Positions 21,901 to 33,786 of a stretch of DNA of 64,000 nucleotides are shown piece after piece (within the stretch, counting starts at the first letter, position 1; every line of letters begins with the position of its first letter). The translations under genes and the position numbers were made by a program. Origin of the DNA: Gastracanthus pulcherrimus (Eukaryota; Arthropoda; Insecta; Hymenoptera; Pteromalidae). The notes under the pieces were generated by a model. It saw nothing but the letters and a program-made list of their open reading frames with translations. It was not told the origin of the DNA and searched no databases. Location: positions 147,154,609-147,218,608 of the forward strand of contig OX424576.1 of NCBI GenBank assembly GCA_949152435.1, read 5' to 3'.

Positions 21901-22586
21901 CTAACCACATTTTAAATGCAAAATATACATTTTAGAACCTATAGTTTGATGAAAAATGTATTATTAATTTTACAAAAAAAATTTATCTCCCTTAATTTAT
22001 TATTTATTATATTTAGTCTCAATTATTTTGTATTGAATGATCATTTGACAAAAAAAATGAAAAAGAAATTTATTAAAAACTTTATTTTCCTTTATGTAAT
22101 ACGCTTAATCCATTATATTTACATTATAATATGTACTAAATCAACATAAATTGTTAATTAAAAATTTTTGTGCTAATTTCCACAGGAAACGGAATAGTAG
22201 TCGGCTCCAAGGTACTGACGATAAAACCGAATGGAATGAAACAAGTAGCAGTTGTTGCAGGATCTGCCAAGTCGACTAAACGTCCTAGCACGGAAAAACT
22301 AATTGTACCGAAGAAGAAGCCATTGATACTTTCCACTGTAAAAAATCCCGTTATCTTGCCAAAGTCCGAGACTACGACGAACGCGATTACACTTCAAGGT
22401 ACGGAGGCGATAAAATCAATACCAACTATTAGTATCGTGGCACCTCTCGTGACCAATGCACAGAGTCGGAACGCAATTTTGAGCTTCTTGCGTTCCGAAC
22501 CCGGAAAAGTTCCGTTGATACAGGATACTTTTTCGTTAAATCAAAATTTTAATGAAAATGCGGCGTCAAAAACTACTGGCACTTGA
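18868..22586 (+). CDS. Atf-2: ATF2/ATF7-family bZIP transcription factor (whole coding span)
   Basis: Seven exons (18868-18918, 19009-19102, 19590-19735, 19810-20243, 20321-20534, 21435-21780, 22186-22586) join in frame with GT-AG introns to 561 codons plus TGA. Residues 10-32 form a C2H2 finger (C-x4-C-x12-H-x3-H). Residues 29-38 (KKKHDMMLNL) look like a JNK/p38 docking motif. Residues 49-58 (ADQTPTPTRF) match the paired TP phosphosites of human ATF2. The stretch GAEMQLILKTQDGKVLRF resembles the conserved mid-region. Residues 355-417 form the bZIP, ending LLLAHKDCPVT as in ATF2. Such factors bind CRE sites as dimers, often with Jun, downstream of stress kinases. The basic region departs from consensus (NRASSMRSR). 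Exon 4 holds a 41-residue duplication. The start at 18868 gives MNDSEKPFAC, matching the family; an ATG at 18858 is out of frame. Confidence 0.94.
19009..19102 (+). CDS. Atf-2: Atf-2 exon 2 (residues 18-49)
   Basis: Starts after TTATTCAG with SFVNEDHLTVHKKKHDMML, supplying the two zinc histidines (28 and 32) and the docking motif. Ends ATT G|GTGAGA, with the Ala codon split. Confidence 0.93.
19590..19735 (+). CDS. Atf-2: Atf-2 exon 3 (residues 49-97)
   Basis: After CATTCATAG it completes the Ala codon and encodes DQTPTPTRFIRNCEEVGLF, the activation region with Thr52 and Thr54 matching the human TP-TP sites. Ends GAG|GTAAAT. Confidence 0.94.
19806..20052 (+). repeat. Atf-2: 123-bp tandem duplication across the Atf-2 exon 4 acceptor
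   Basis: TTAAAGGTTGA at the acceptor (19805-19815) recurs at 19928-19938, and the following sequence repeats in parallel to about 20050. The period is 123 bp, so the frame is kept. The copy includes the AG|GTTGA splice junction itself (AG at 19931-19932). Confidence 0.88.
19810..20243 (+). CDS. Atf-2: Atf-2 exon 4 (residues 98-242), with internal duplication
   Basis: Ser/Thr-rich low-complexity linker. HTPNIFPHITEE and VSTRNQITKS appear twice, 41 residues apart. The donor is TT|GTATGT with the Leu codon split. The Ser/Thr richness fits an unstructured, phosphorylatable spacer. Confidence 0.88.
20321..20534 (+). CDS. Atf-2: Atf-2 exon 5 (residues 242-313)
   Basis: After TATTATATAG it completes Leu and encodes PINGAEMQLILKTQDGKVL, a block conserved in insect ATF2 relatives, then an acidic/Lys-rich tail. 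Ends ATG|GTAAAT. Confidence 0.9.
21435..21780 (+). CDS. Atf-2: Atf-2 exon 6 (residues 314-429), bZIP domain
   Basis: Contains SILERNRASSMRSRAKRKVW (basic region) and the zipper up to LKALLLAHKDCPVTKAMEK. Asn364 and Arg372 of the N-x7-R DNA-contact motif are present. The second zipper heptad carries Ala where human ATF2 has Leu. Ends AAA G|GTATAC. Confidence 0.95.
22186..22586 (+). CDS. Atf-2: Atf-2 exon 7 (residues 429-561)
   Basis: After TTTCCACAG it encodes NGIVVGSKVLTIKPNGMKQV, a Lys-rich segment (VPKKKPLI) and a hydrophobic/Thr-rich tail ending ASKTTGT then TGA. This tail shows no domain that can be named. It is open and in frame with the bZIP exon. Confidence 0.85.
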
Positions 22587-23560
22587 TGCGTGTAACCGAA
22601 GAATCGAAATGCGGAGGGAATTCTTAGGGATTCAATATCGCGCCTTGTAAATGAATGCTTGACGCAATAAGACAAATACAAATTTGTACATAGCAGCAAC
22701 AAATGTGATATCGCTTAGCAAATTTTAAGTTCACTTTATTCTTATGAAAAGTTACTTCCTTTTTTAACAGATGGCCTTATCTTATGAGTAGTTACTGCGA
22801 ATTAGGCCGTAAGAGGTGACTGAATGTGTAAATGTTTAGTTTTTTTGTAATCTTAAGATGACTTACATAATTCTATTTTGAGATAGCTTTTTCATTTCCA
22901 AGAGATACAAGAAATAACAATTAGACTTTAATTATAATTTTTTATTTATCTTTAACGTTAAAATATACAAGTTAATAAGTATTTATGATATTGTAAATTA
23001 TATTATGTGTTAAAATTTCAAATTGAGGTATTAAATAATTAAATAATTTCATGTTATAAATTTATGTAGTATTATTCAGTTATACATTCACTACAAAAGT
23101 TTATTGATTAATATTGATACTAATTAGGAATTAAAATAAGCGTTATTAAATATTATATCAACGTCTAAAATGTTTAAAGAAAAACGTCATAATTTTAAGT
23201 TTCTTTTTATGAATATATTGTTAAACAAAATTGATTCTTTTTTACGTTTTTATAAAATATGAAATATTGTTTAGATCGTCAAAGAACAAATATGAAAGTA
23301 AAATACATTGATTAACATTATAAATGTTAGATTAAACATTTATTATAAAAATGTGTTTGAAAATGTGTACAGATAATCTGTGTACAGATTATTTAATTGA
23401 TTTATTTTATAGTAGTGGCAAGTAAAATGTTTGGATTTTAAGTCTGTTATGAAGTAATAACACTTATTGAGATTCGTTATTTCTAGTGTTAATCCATGAC
23501 TGAAAACACCGTTTATAAATTTTTGTTAGGTGAAGGAGAATAAAGTATTGATAACAAAAT
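22587..23560 (+). promoter_or_regulatory. Atf-2: Probable Atf-2 3' UTR, AATAAA at 23539-23544
   Basis: AT-rich, no ORF. The first plain AATAAA on the + strand is at 23539-23544; ATTAAA variants occur near 23133. The cleavage site is not determined. Confidence 0.4.
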
Positions 23561-23573
23561 TAGTACAGCATGA

Positions 23574-23640
23574 AAATAAGTAGACTATTGATCGCCATGA
23601 GTTTCATACTAACTCGTGGCGATCAATAATCTATTTATTT
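23574..23640. repeat. Near-perfect hairpin, about 30-bp arms
   Basis: Left arm 23574-23603 and right arm 23611-23640 are complementary at about 27 of 30 positions around a 7-nt loop (TCATACT). The core is TATTGATCGCCA facing TGGCGATCAATA. It lies just after the likely Atf-2 poly(A) signal. Confidence 0.8.
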
Positions 23641-23787
23641 GGTAATATTTATTGATATCAAAAACGTTAGTACATAAAAACACGTATTATTGTTTTCTTA
23701 ATAAAATTCTTTTTACATATTTTACAAGATTGTTGTTATTTCTAAATTTCTTCCTTTGTAAGTCCCGCGATGTATCTGTAACCCTCG

Positions 23788-23853
23788 GGCCCTTATCAGT
23801 TCTCCGTCCAGTCGTATATAATTTTAACACTCGACAGGAGAATGATAAGGGGC
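23788..23853. repeat. Second hairpin, about 22-bp arms
   Basis: GGCCCTTATCAGTTCTCC (23788) faces GGAGAATGATAAGGGGC (to 23853), with GTCG/CGAC closing the loop. One arm has short insertions. Confidence 0.65.
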
Positions 23854-24023
23854 TTTAGGCACGGTCTTCAATTTTATTCACTCTTCAGTTCTTCAAGATG
23901 GTCAGGATTCCGGAACTTTGAATATCACAGCTAGATTAACATTTTTTATATAAACTTCTATACGTTTTATAACATTTTTGATAAATAATAACAATAAACC
24001 ACCTGTTTAGAACAATAATTTAA

Positions 24024-24260
24024 CCCTTTCGCGCCGGCATGACGCATATATGCGTCATGAATTTATGAAATTTTTTTTACGTTTTATATCATTACATAAT
24101 CAAAACATTCTTAAATAATTTTCTCAGATACTTTTCACACTATTTACTATTTGCTATGGAAACTGTAGTCATGACAAAGATTCCCTGGAACTTTTCTATT
24201 TTTCTATCTTTTCAAAAAACAGAAAAAATCGTTTTATATACATTATCCGCCGCGAAAGTG
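24024..24260. mobile_element. piggyBac-like MITE with TTAA target sites
   Basis: TTAA (24020-24023) then CCCTTTCGCGCCGG; CCGCCGCGAAAGTG then TTAA (24261-24264). The ends are inverted repeats with 12 of 14 matches. A perfect 22-bp palindrome whose half is CATGACGCATA lies directly inside the left end (24038-24059). 237 bp, no ORF. Confidence 0.85.
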
Positions 24261-24264
24261 TTAA

Positions 24265-25347
24265 TGATTTAAACAATGTTAGATTTTATAATAAATTATT
24301 AGACTATACAATTGTTCACTATAGTAATATACATTTTTAAATTAAATATATAGTTGTACAAACGTTAAATAGTAATATTTTGTAATCTTGTTTTATACAT
24401 GTAGATGAAACTAGTGCCTGAAAATATACAGAGTAGAGGGCTATCGGTTGCTGTGTAAATATCACTAAAGGCTTTCCTATACAGATAAGACTCCAGTAGA
24501 TAAGGAGCAACATAGTCTGCTTGGCATGCATTCTTGGAATATTATAAAAATGTAACAAGAGTTGCTTTTTTTTTATTAATATAGCACATGCCATTATTTG
24601 TGTAATATATACATTTTCTAAAGTCATAACACTTTGTGAAATAAGTATTGTTGGCTACTATTGCATGTGCTTTCAATGACTTACAATATAATTAAAATTT
24701 ATAATTCTCAACTACAAATACAGAAAACTTTGTTATAAATAAAGTATATTGTATTATGTATTATAACAAAGACAGCTATGAGAAAGAGAAGCATTTGTTA
24801 AATGATTATATCACTTAACACCATTTTAAGTTGAATGAAACCTTTGTCATTGTTGAGTCAATCATTACTCACAATTATCAGCTGAATACTTTATTTTATA
24901 TAAGTGCAAAATGTGCATGAGACAATTTTCTTTTTTAAATGATTAGTAATTGTTATAACATTTCCAATGATTGCAAAAATGAATACAAAAATCAATAAAT
25001 TATTAGCAGATACACACAAATCTTACCAATACACAAAATTGATATTGAAATTCTGTATTTTTCATCATTCATTTGCTTAATGTGTCAAGATATAAAAGAA
25101 TGATTTAAATATCTATTTAAAAGTTGAACATCATCCTGGTATTGACACATCTTTTATTTTGCACAATTTAGAAACACTCATGTTTTATCAGATTTGTGAA
25201 AATAATAAACAATTTTTACATCACTGACTCAATGTTCAGTCTGATTATAACAGTGCCTCTTATTTCTTCAAGTATTTATAATTTCAACACCTTCAGTTTT
25301 TTTATTGACAAAAATTGTATTTCTATGATAATCATATCTTCAGCTTT
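24265..25347. other. AT-rich non-coding sequence
   Basis: ORFs here (for example 24337-24627, - strand) show no coding character. Nothing else recognised. Confidence 0.4.
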
Positions 25348-25900
25348 CTTTGTAAACAATGCAAAAACCAATTATGTTAAATCATAATATTAAAATTGAA
25401 AACATTTGCATTTTTAACATACAACATATTACAGACATTGAATTGTTTATTGCAGAGCAAAAATAAAAATACACTTTAAATTACGATTTAATTCATTTCT
25501 TTGTAAAGAAATAATAAAAAAAATAATGTGCATGTACTGTAGAATAATTAGCACGTTTAATTTACAAAACATTCAGAAAAACATTAAATTGTTTATTCTG
25601 CTTTATTTACTTAACTCTGTAAAAACAATTCAAAAACAAATTATGTTATGTATGCTATTATAATTTTAATAATCTGCATTGCTAGTTTGCAGAATTTTCA
25701 AAACACAATAAATTTGTTTATTACAGAATAAACCCTCAGTTAAAATTGTCTTTATTATAAACTCCAACCAATAATTGTATTTCAGACTGTGATATTTATA
25801 TTTTTCGTAAAGCATAAAAAAGAAACAAATAATTTTTTTATATGAAATTTACAAAATCTTTTAAAAAATATTGAATTGCTCACTGTATAATTTAAATTGT
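25348..25900. repeat. Degenerate tandem repeats, about four units
   Basis: Units starting near 25348, 25498, 25617 and 25805 each begin TTTGTAAA or similar. Each contains a variant of ATTGAATTGTTTATTGCAG about 90 bases later (25437, 25585, 25710, 25873). Spacing varies from about 120 to 190 bp. Confidence 0.5.
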
Positions 25901-26059
25901 CGTTATAATTTAATATATCGTTAACATATCTAATATTGTCTTAGCCTTTTACAGTATTAAATAAACACGTCTCTCACCTTATGACAAAATACAATCATCG
26001 TTGAAGCAATAATTAACGAATAATTTAAAATCTCAAATTTCGACGTCCGTTTCACAGCT

Positions 26060-27320
26060 ACAATATGGTACACTTACAATAATGTCGATCTTTCATCATT
26101 CTCGACTGTATACAAAAACCGTCTTCCCGCAAAGGACATACCTATACCCACACATAAGAAAGCAACTTCAATCATCCACCAAAAACAAACAAATTCCCCA
26201 AAATCCCCGGCAACTTGCCCGCGCCGCGTTATCGCACACCTCTCCCTCCTTCCTACACATAATCTCTCACGCCCGGAATTCTCGCAACCGCCTAATACAC
26301 ACACACACACGCACCCACACATAAATGCTCACGGAGACTGGAGAGCACGAGATATACCCTGAAAATATGATCGAAAAGCTTTCCTCTCTCTCTCACTCGC
26401 GCGACCTTCTTGGCACCGAATTTTTCCCCGCATTAGTTATATCCTCGATTCCCGGCGATGTTACCAGATACACACACGCGCGCGCGTGCGTAAGTATCAC
26501 ACACATGCGCGTGCGGCGCTTTCCCGTGTTCTCTTCATCGACGAGCTGTGTGCGGCTGCTGCCTGCCGCGAGGGGGTTCGGCCATGTTTGCTCTCTCGTA
26601 TAATACGTATATACGCGTGCTGCGGTGATGATGGGGGGAGTCCTCTCTCTCTCTCTCTCTCTCACTCTCTCCGTCCTGCAAAAAGCAAAATATAAAAGCG
26701 TGTAAATGAACCTATGGGCTCTCGCTCCCGTTCTCGCTCTCCTCGCAAGACGCGCGCGCGCGCTCTCGCGTGTGTGTGTATATCAAGGTATAGGACACTC
26801 GTGTGTGACTGTACTTTTCGAATCACGTGGCGCGCGAGCTTTTTCACGCGCACGGGCGCGCTTTTCCACGAAGTGCGCCGATGGATATGGGACTGTGTGT
26901 GTGTGCTCTCTCTCTCTCTCTCTCTCGCTCTCTGCTGCGGGGGGACACGACTCACGCGCGCACGCACGACCGGTGTAGTGCCGGATTCGCGCACACGGTA
27001 GTGTAGTGTACACCCGTTCTGGCTGAACACGGGATTGGGCTGGAAAGTCTCTGCCCGGTGCTGTTGGAATGAGGATTGATGGATATGCGTAGGGCAATGA
27101 CGACTGAATCTGAGAGGTGGAACGAGAAGAAACGCGAGAATTGAGTGCGATTTAGAGCGCTGGACGGACATTTGGTGTGTTGGAGGGATGTACATTTAAT
27201 GGGAATGGGTTCGGCGCGAACGTTTTGGATATAAGAAGGCACTTTAATTGATATCATTTGGAAGAGTCGAACGAAATTAGGTCTGATAGAAGTGTACACT
27301 CAACGGGCATGAGTTCCTTG
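26060..27320. promoter_or_regulatory. GC-rich island 1
   Basis: Holds AC (26298-26312), CG and CT runs (26644-26662, 26910-26933). Left flank (26150-26230) is A/C rich, right flank (27030-27200) G/T rich. ORFs up to 177 codons here are low-complexity and overlap on both strands. Regulatory role inferred from composition only. Confidence 0.4.
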
Positions 27321-27699
27321 TAAACGTTTTGAAATAGTACAATTTTATTGAACATAAAAGTATCTTCTAGACAGTCTTTATTAGAAGATTTCAGAAACGT
27401 TCGTTATGAATTTATTTTCATGGAGTGTACAATATTGAAACTCAGTCGAATGTTCGAAATTACACGCGATGCGAGTATTTCCTTTTATCTTGAACGAGAT
27501 AACGGTGCAAAAATCGCAAAAAACCTTATACAATGCAGCCGGTTTCGAAGGTTTTAACCTGTGTGCTAAAGCACATAAATCTTCGATACAAATTAATTTT
27601 CATCTAAAACACATTATATTAAATAAATCAGTATTCCATAACTCTCGATAAAAAAATACCGTTGGAACAGAATATACCGCTGATAAGCGTGAAACATTC

Positions 27700-28920
27700 A
27701 CAATGAATCCACTGTAAAAACGGCGCACAGACACCCGAGCGCGAGAGCGAGAGAGAGAAAGATTAACGTGTCGGCACACTACACCGGCATTACACACACG
27801 TATATTATCTGTCTCTCCACACCGTCGAGAGCGACAGCCTGCACGGCAAAAGCTCTGGCAGTTGCACAGCAGCAGCAGCTCTCTTCCTCCTTAAAAGAAA
27901 AAGAAAACTACTCGCGGACTAACTAAATAAACCGGGGAATCCCAGCAACTCTCCGAAAACCGCGGCACTATTGAACTCTCGTTACATACACATCGTGCAA
28001 ATAAATCGACCGAAGGGACACAGATTACAGAGGCGCGAGGGCATAAACTTGCGCGACGATCGTCACTCGCTGAAAACTACCGCACAACTACCGGAGCTCG
28101 ACTGAGGCAGGCGGGCAGCAGCAGCAGCAGCAGCTCGCAGCTCGACTCTCTCTCTCTCTCCCGAGCGCTGCTGCCGCCGCGAGTCAACGGGGAAGGGAGA
28201 GGAGAAAGAGAGAGAGAGAGAGAGATAAAGACTGTGCTCGCAGCTCGCGCACGGCTACGGCTCTGCACACAGCTGCGCGCGCGGTTTTGACGTAGAGAGT
28301 AGAGATATATAGAGCGAGAGGGGAGGGGGGGGGTGAAGAGAGAGAGAGAGAGAGGGATGATTTGAAAAGCTTAGCGCTGTGCTGGCTTTTGTGCTCGAGC
28401 GGTGCTTTTTCTCTCTCTCTATCTCTGTCTCTGTCTTGCTGCTTCCCCTACTTCTAGGTACAGTCGTGGTGGTGGAAGAGTTTTGCGTGTATGTGTATGC
28501 GTAGAGAGAATGCAGCGCCATCTTTGTCGAGCTCGGGTGTATGTATGTATATGGTGGCTATCGCCCTTTTGATTACGTCTGCGCGCGAATCAGGATTTTC
28601 TGCGTGTGCGTGTGCGTGTGCGTGTGCGTGTACGTATACGTATACACACGCTGTACACGCGCACTGATGTTATATGTATATATACGGGTGCGTGTACATA
28701 TGACTTATATATTTTTATTTGTTCGCGATCGTCTAGACGGATTTTCTCCTGCTCGCTCGCGGTGTCATTGGAAATTTCTTCGGGTCTGACGCACCGGAAA
28801 AAACATTGCGGTGTGCATGAGTTAGAGTGTTCTTTTTTTATCAATTTTGAGCGGGTGACGAAAATTGGGAGAGAAATGATCGTGATTCTGTTTTGCGTGT
28901 AGAATTTCGGATATTGTGAT
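27700..28920. promoter_or_regulatory. GC-rich island 2
   Basis: Contains CAG repeats near 28118-28134, GA runs (28205-28225, 28338-28353), a G run near 28321-28332, CT (28411-28420) and a GTGTGC hexamer array (28600-28630). A/C-rich to the left (27720-28080), G/T-rich to the right (28460-28900). Confidence 0.4.
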
Positions 28921-30689
28921 TCGTCAGTTTTTTTGCTTGGTTTTGAAATTTCATTTGTTATCGCTAATCGATTGATATCAAATAGACTGTTGAAAGAATA
29001 ATTGACAACTAAAAAAAATTGCGTGTTGATTATTTAAAATATTTGTTTAAGGTTCGATAATGACGAAATGAAACACTTTTCTCGAATTAGAATTTTATAG
29101 AACTATGAAGAATATTATTAGAAGATTCTGTATAAATATTTAGCTCAAGATAATTTTAATTCTTGTGAAAAACCTTTTTTTTTAATCGAAAATGACCGTT
29201 TTTGAAAATGTGAAATATTTTTTATTATATAAGCCTACTATTATGCAAGCAACAGTTTCTGTTTTATGTTACGGCATATTTTTTGAATGTTTCAAAAAAT
29301 TTCTCTGAAACCTGTTGCGCAAGCTACACTTTTTGCAAGCTTAGAAAAATTAATTTAAAATTTTAATTTTTCATGCTGTTTCTAATGTAAATTATTACAT
29401 TTTTTGACCGGGTATAACATTGTTAAAAAGTCCATTTTATTCACATCTTAAAACATTTTTTTGAGTCTGAGCCTTAATGGTATGAATCGTTTTATTGTAC
29501 ACATTTAGGAGACTTTCTAATAATATTCATTTGTAGATTTTGCCGCTTACACGCGGACAGTTACAATCGATAAACTGTTGCTTTTAGAAATTGTGTGATT
29601 TTAAAATGAATCGAAATGTAAACATAGTTCGTTTGCACGTCAAGAATTTACACTTTAACGTAATACTATAAAAGTACCTATTAATAGTAAAAAAAAAACA
29701 TTACCTCATTACGGACTGCAAAGTTTACGATCAATCAAATTAATATTTAGTAATTATTTTCATTTATGTAATGCTCATTATTACCGCAATTTCATAAGTT
29801 ATTCAGGACCTGAAAAGAAAAAAGATTTTATTATTATACTGTCGCTGATTTCATTATCATAATTTATATTTTACTTATGTATGTATGTACTATATTTTAT
29901 ATGAAAACTAATTTTTAGAGCCTGTAAATTGAAACGACTTATAAAGATACAAATATTAATATAAATAATAATCGTAAAGTGTAAATTAATTTAATGTTTT
30001 TTCATTAATAATCATAATGAAATCTGGTTTACTAAATTTATAACAAAATATTGCAATGAAATTTAAACGTAATAAAACGGAATGAATCATTAGGTATATA
30101 GGAATAATTATATTTAAATAATTTCTGCCAAATGTTATCTCAAATGATTATCAAATCACATTTTATTAAATCTAATTAAAATTTCGTTTTTTTCTTTTTT
30201 GAAAAATTTGTAATTAACAATTATTTTATTTAAATCAATGATATATAATTTTAAAGTTAATTTCACAATCGTATTCTTTTAGTACGTAAGTTATAAATTA
30301 AAATATAGAAATGTCACAAAAATAAAATCTAAAAGACCCTACGTTAAAAAAGCTATCTATGCAAAATAATCTTTCCAAAAAGATTAACAATACTTGAATA
30401 AAAAAAATTATCTTATCGACACTATATATTTCACAAACATGATAAGATTATGAAAATTCTCTGGGAAAATTACTTAAATTTTCTACGATCGTTCAGAGAG
30501 TGAGATTTATTCTGAAGCTCCGGAACACACTAGTCATTATTAATTTAAAGAAATGAAAAACCAATATAAAAACATTAAATAAACAAAAACTAAAAATACT
30601 CTTTATGCGTATAAAATATACATCAGCATACACCGCAATCCCTTGACTAACAAATACGAAATAAAATAAATGTATCAGAAAATAATCAT

Positions 30690-31300
30690 TTAGAGCAGGA
30701 AGGCAAGAGCAAATAGCCAACCGAGCAGCGTAAGAAGAAGCGAAAAAAGGGAGAGAGAAATCGAGCTTAAGCGGGGTCGAGGGGCAAAGTACAAAGCAAG
30801 TGAGAAGCAAGGCGCGGTGGTCTGGTGAACCTCTAGCGCGCGCGGACTTATCTGAAGGGCCGAGACTCCGAGAGAGAGAGAGAGAGAGAAGCTTCGCTGA
30901 GCAAACATATGGGACACATTCCTCGCGCCTATATGGCCCCGTCGTCGTCTTCCCCCCCGACCTCGACGCGACGCGCACGGCGTATAATAGTTTCCTTCTC
31001 TCTCTTGGTTTTTCGACGAGCGCGCGCGTGCACGCGGCGATTCCGATATCCTTTGCGTGCGGGGATTATGGATACACGTATAGGTATATAAGTTTTTGGG
31101 TTTGCTTATTACGGTGAAGGTTGCAGAGGCTAGAACGATATGGTGATAAATTGCGTTTTGGACGTTGCTTTCAGGGAGTTTTGCGATACGTGACGTGGCG
31201 ATTTCTTTGTGGATCGTTTTTGGGATGAATCTCTTGGTGAGACAGGGAGGGGTAGATTTTTTGATGTTGAATATGTTGAAATATGTGTGTTTAGTTTTCT
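30690..31300. promoter_or_regulatory. GC-rich island 3
   Basis: A GA run at 30870-30889 within a CpG-rich patch. Left flank 30560-30620 is A/C rich and right flank 31080-31270 is G/T rich. Confidence 0.35.
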
Positions 31301-32299
31301 TATATAAGGATTATGGAACAAAAAATATTTTTATAATAATTTTTGTGATGGACTTTAGAAAGAAACTCTGCAGACTTGAGTTACATCTTGAAAATGAACA
31401 TTAACGTTTATGAGGATATTTTCTCAACAGTTTTATAGGTTAAATATGATACCTTATGAGTCGACGATATCAACAATATTTTTTAAAATGACTCTAAATT
31501 TTCTGAATTACAAAAATTAAATATTAATTTTTGATAATTAAATTGACTAATAAAATCTTATTGCATGTATTACCTTAGGTATACTAGGCAGAATTTCAAA
31601 ATATTAGGTTTACTTATATTTTTTGTAATAAACTACCGTTAAAATACACGCGAAAATGATATTCTTTAGCCATAAAATTAGTATCATGCCTTATGGAAAT
31701 CAAAAATGTAAGCGACATTCAATTTTAGAATATTGAAACATAATATTCTCGATATTACTCATAAAAGACGTATAATATTTGATATGGACTAAAGATTCTC
31801 AGAAAGTTTCAAATCAATGCGTTGAAAGTTGGCTCCGCAAATAAGATGGCCAGTATAATTGATATGACTCTTACATTGAAACTGTAGAAAGTTTATTTTT
31901 AATAATGTAGCGAATTATAAGGTAACATTAAAGTAATTGCCATAAAATCATTTTGAAATAGTCTTCAGATATCATATTTTACATAAAATAAGTTGAGTGC
32001 TTTGAAGGAAAGATTTTAATGGGGCCTTAAACATTAATGTTTCTTTTCAAGATTTAACCCAAGCTTGTCTTCTTCTAATTAATGTATAAATTTGACGATC
32101 AATTAATATTGTGCGAATAAGACGTATAATACAAACGAAAACCAAACATGATTTACAAAATGTCGTTACCGAGGCCTTTACTCATCTAGACAAATCGTAA
32201 GATTCAATTCAACAGTATTATGGAAAATTAGAAACTTAAGTCAATAATAATGTAAATATACATTCAGTCCACCCTTCATTAATGTATATAGCTTTAGCC

Positions 32300-32990
32300 G
32301 TATCTTCCTTAATCTCTCTACATAATGCAAACGTTATAAATTTAATCCCCCCCCTGTGTGTGGTGTATACATTATACATCCCGCCGCGCACATTCCCAAA
32401 AAATCATCAATGCACAATGAACGCACCCTATACCAATAACCAACCTGCGCACTCCAACTTACAACAATAAAGTTCAACAACCAACCAAACAGACTGACGC
32501 ACATGCACGTGCGCGCAGCACACGTCAAAACTATCACCGCTCTCTCTCTCTAATATGTATACAGCTATATATACTCGGCTTCCGCGCGTCGAGCCGTGGA
32601 AAATGGCATATATACCATAGTATACACACACAGGCAGACGGCCGCCGCCGCCGCGCGCGACAGTTAATTTTTTCGTTTCGCCCGGTGCGCCGGCGACGCC
32701 GGCTATACACGCGGCCGCCTAAAGTTTTAATCGATAACCTCTCCGGGGGACTCTCTCTCTCGCTCTCTCGCCCTGAAGCGGTGCGGCAGCGGCACGCCTC
32801 GGCGTTTTTACGCCCTTTTGTGCCGCACATTGCACACATACATATAGACACATAGGGTGGTGGGAGGGGTAACATGGCCACGAGGCAAAATGAGCGTTTT
32901 GGTTATTTAAGAAAGTATGATTTGTTGAAAGTGTAAAGAAATGTTTTAGTGTGATGTAGGTGTATAAAGTTTGTGCTAAGAGAGTGGAAA
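32300..32990. promoter_or_regulatory. GC-rich island 4
   Basis: CT runs (32541-32551, 32751-32768) and a GCC repeat (32641-32654). A+C is 44 of 60 at 32401-32460; G+T is 37 of 60 at 32941-33000. Confidence 0.4.
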
Positions 32991-33120
32991 TAAAATTAAA
33001 GTTATTGTAGCTAAAGAGAGAAAAAATGACAATTTTTATATATATTATATATGTATTTCAAACGTGTTAATTTTGCTTGAAATGGGATTCATATTTTTCA
33101 AGTCAGAAATGACCACTTAG

Positions 33121-33210
33121 CCCGAACGCTCACACACGCACATGCACTCACGCATGCACACCCATACATGCGTACATATACATACATAACACACATCACG
33201 CGCACATGTA
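33121..33210. repeat. CA/CATA-rich simple sequence
   Basis: Interrupted CACA, GCACA and ACATA units over about 90 bases. Confidence 0.7.
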
Positions 33211-33786
33211 CATTTATTGTCTTCAAAATTAATAAAATCAAATATACTAGAAAAAAAACAAATCGAAAATATCCTATTTAATACCAAGATACGCTTTAAA
33301 AAAATGTGACGACTGCAAAGCCAAAAAAATAAAAATTTTTGATTGCATAGAAGATTGATATTCTAATTTCACAATTATTAAATTTTAAAATTAATGTAAC
33401 TGACAAAGAGTATAAAAGTTATAGAAGCTATAAACATTTCATTTATATCTTATGCATATTTGAAAGGGTTTAAAGTATAACATGCAATAGACTTTGTCCC
33501 TCATTGAAACTTATGTCTCATCATTTGCGAAAACAGTAATTTTTTTTTTTCAACATAGTAAAAATTGTACGAAATTTGATTCAAAAATTTGTTTAGCATG
33601 TCGATGACTTTTACGTCTGAAACTTCGTTATACAGTGATCTATTATTACTCAATGAAGGTCAAATGAATTTGAGTTTTGCCTAAACATATAAGTATTTTT
33701 ATACTTATAAGTAATTATTCAATTCTCGGTCGGTAAAACTCAAGGCGGCAAAATATAATTTTTAATTGACTTCTAAACCCCCTTAA

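Noticed and set aside
26662..27299. Several long overlapping frames on both strands, some with RS- or RE-rich stretches
   Set aside because: They overlap each other on both strands and are driven by CT/GA and CG simple sequence.
30493..30978. 161-codon frame on the - strand
   Set aside because: Ser/Leu runs come from the GA microsatellite and the rest is hydrophobic translation of AT-rich DNA; no family match.
33480..33786. Possible larger element to the left of the 33787 MITE
   Set aside because: No second boundary or inverted partner could be seen.
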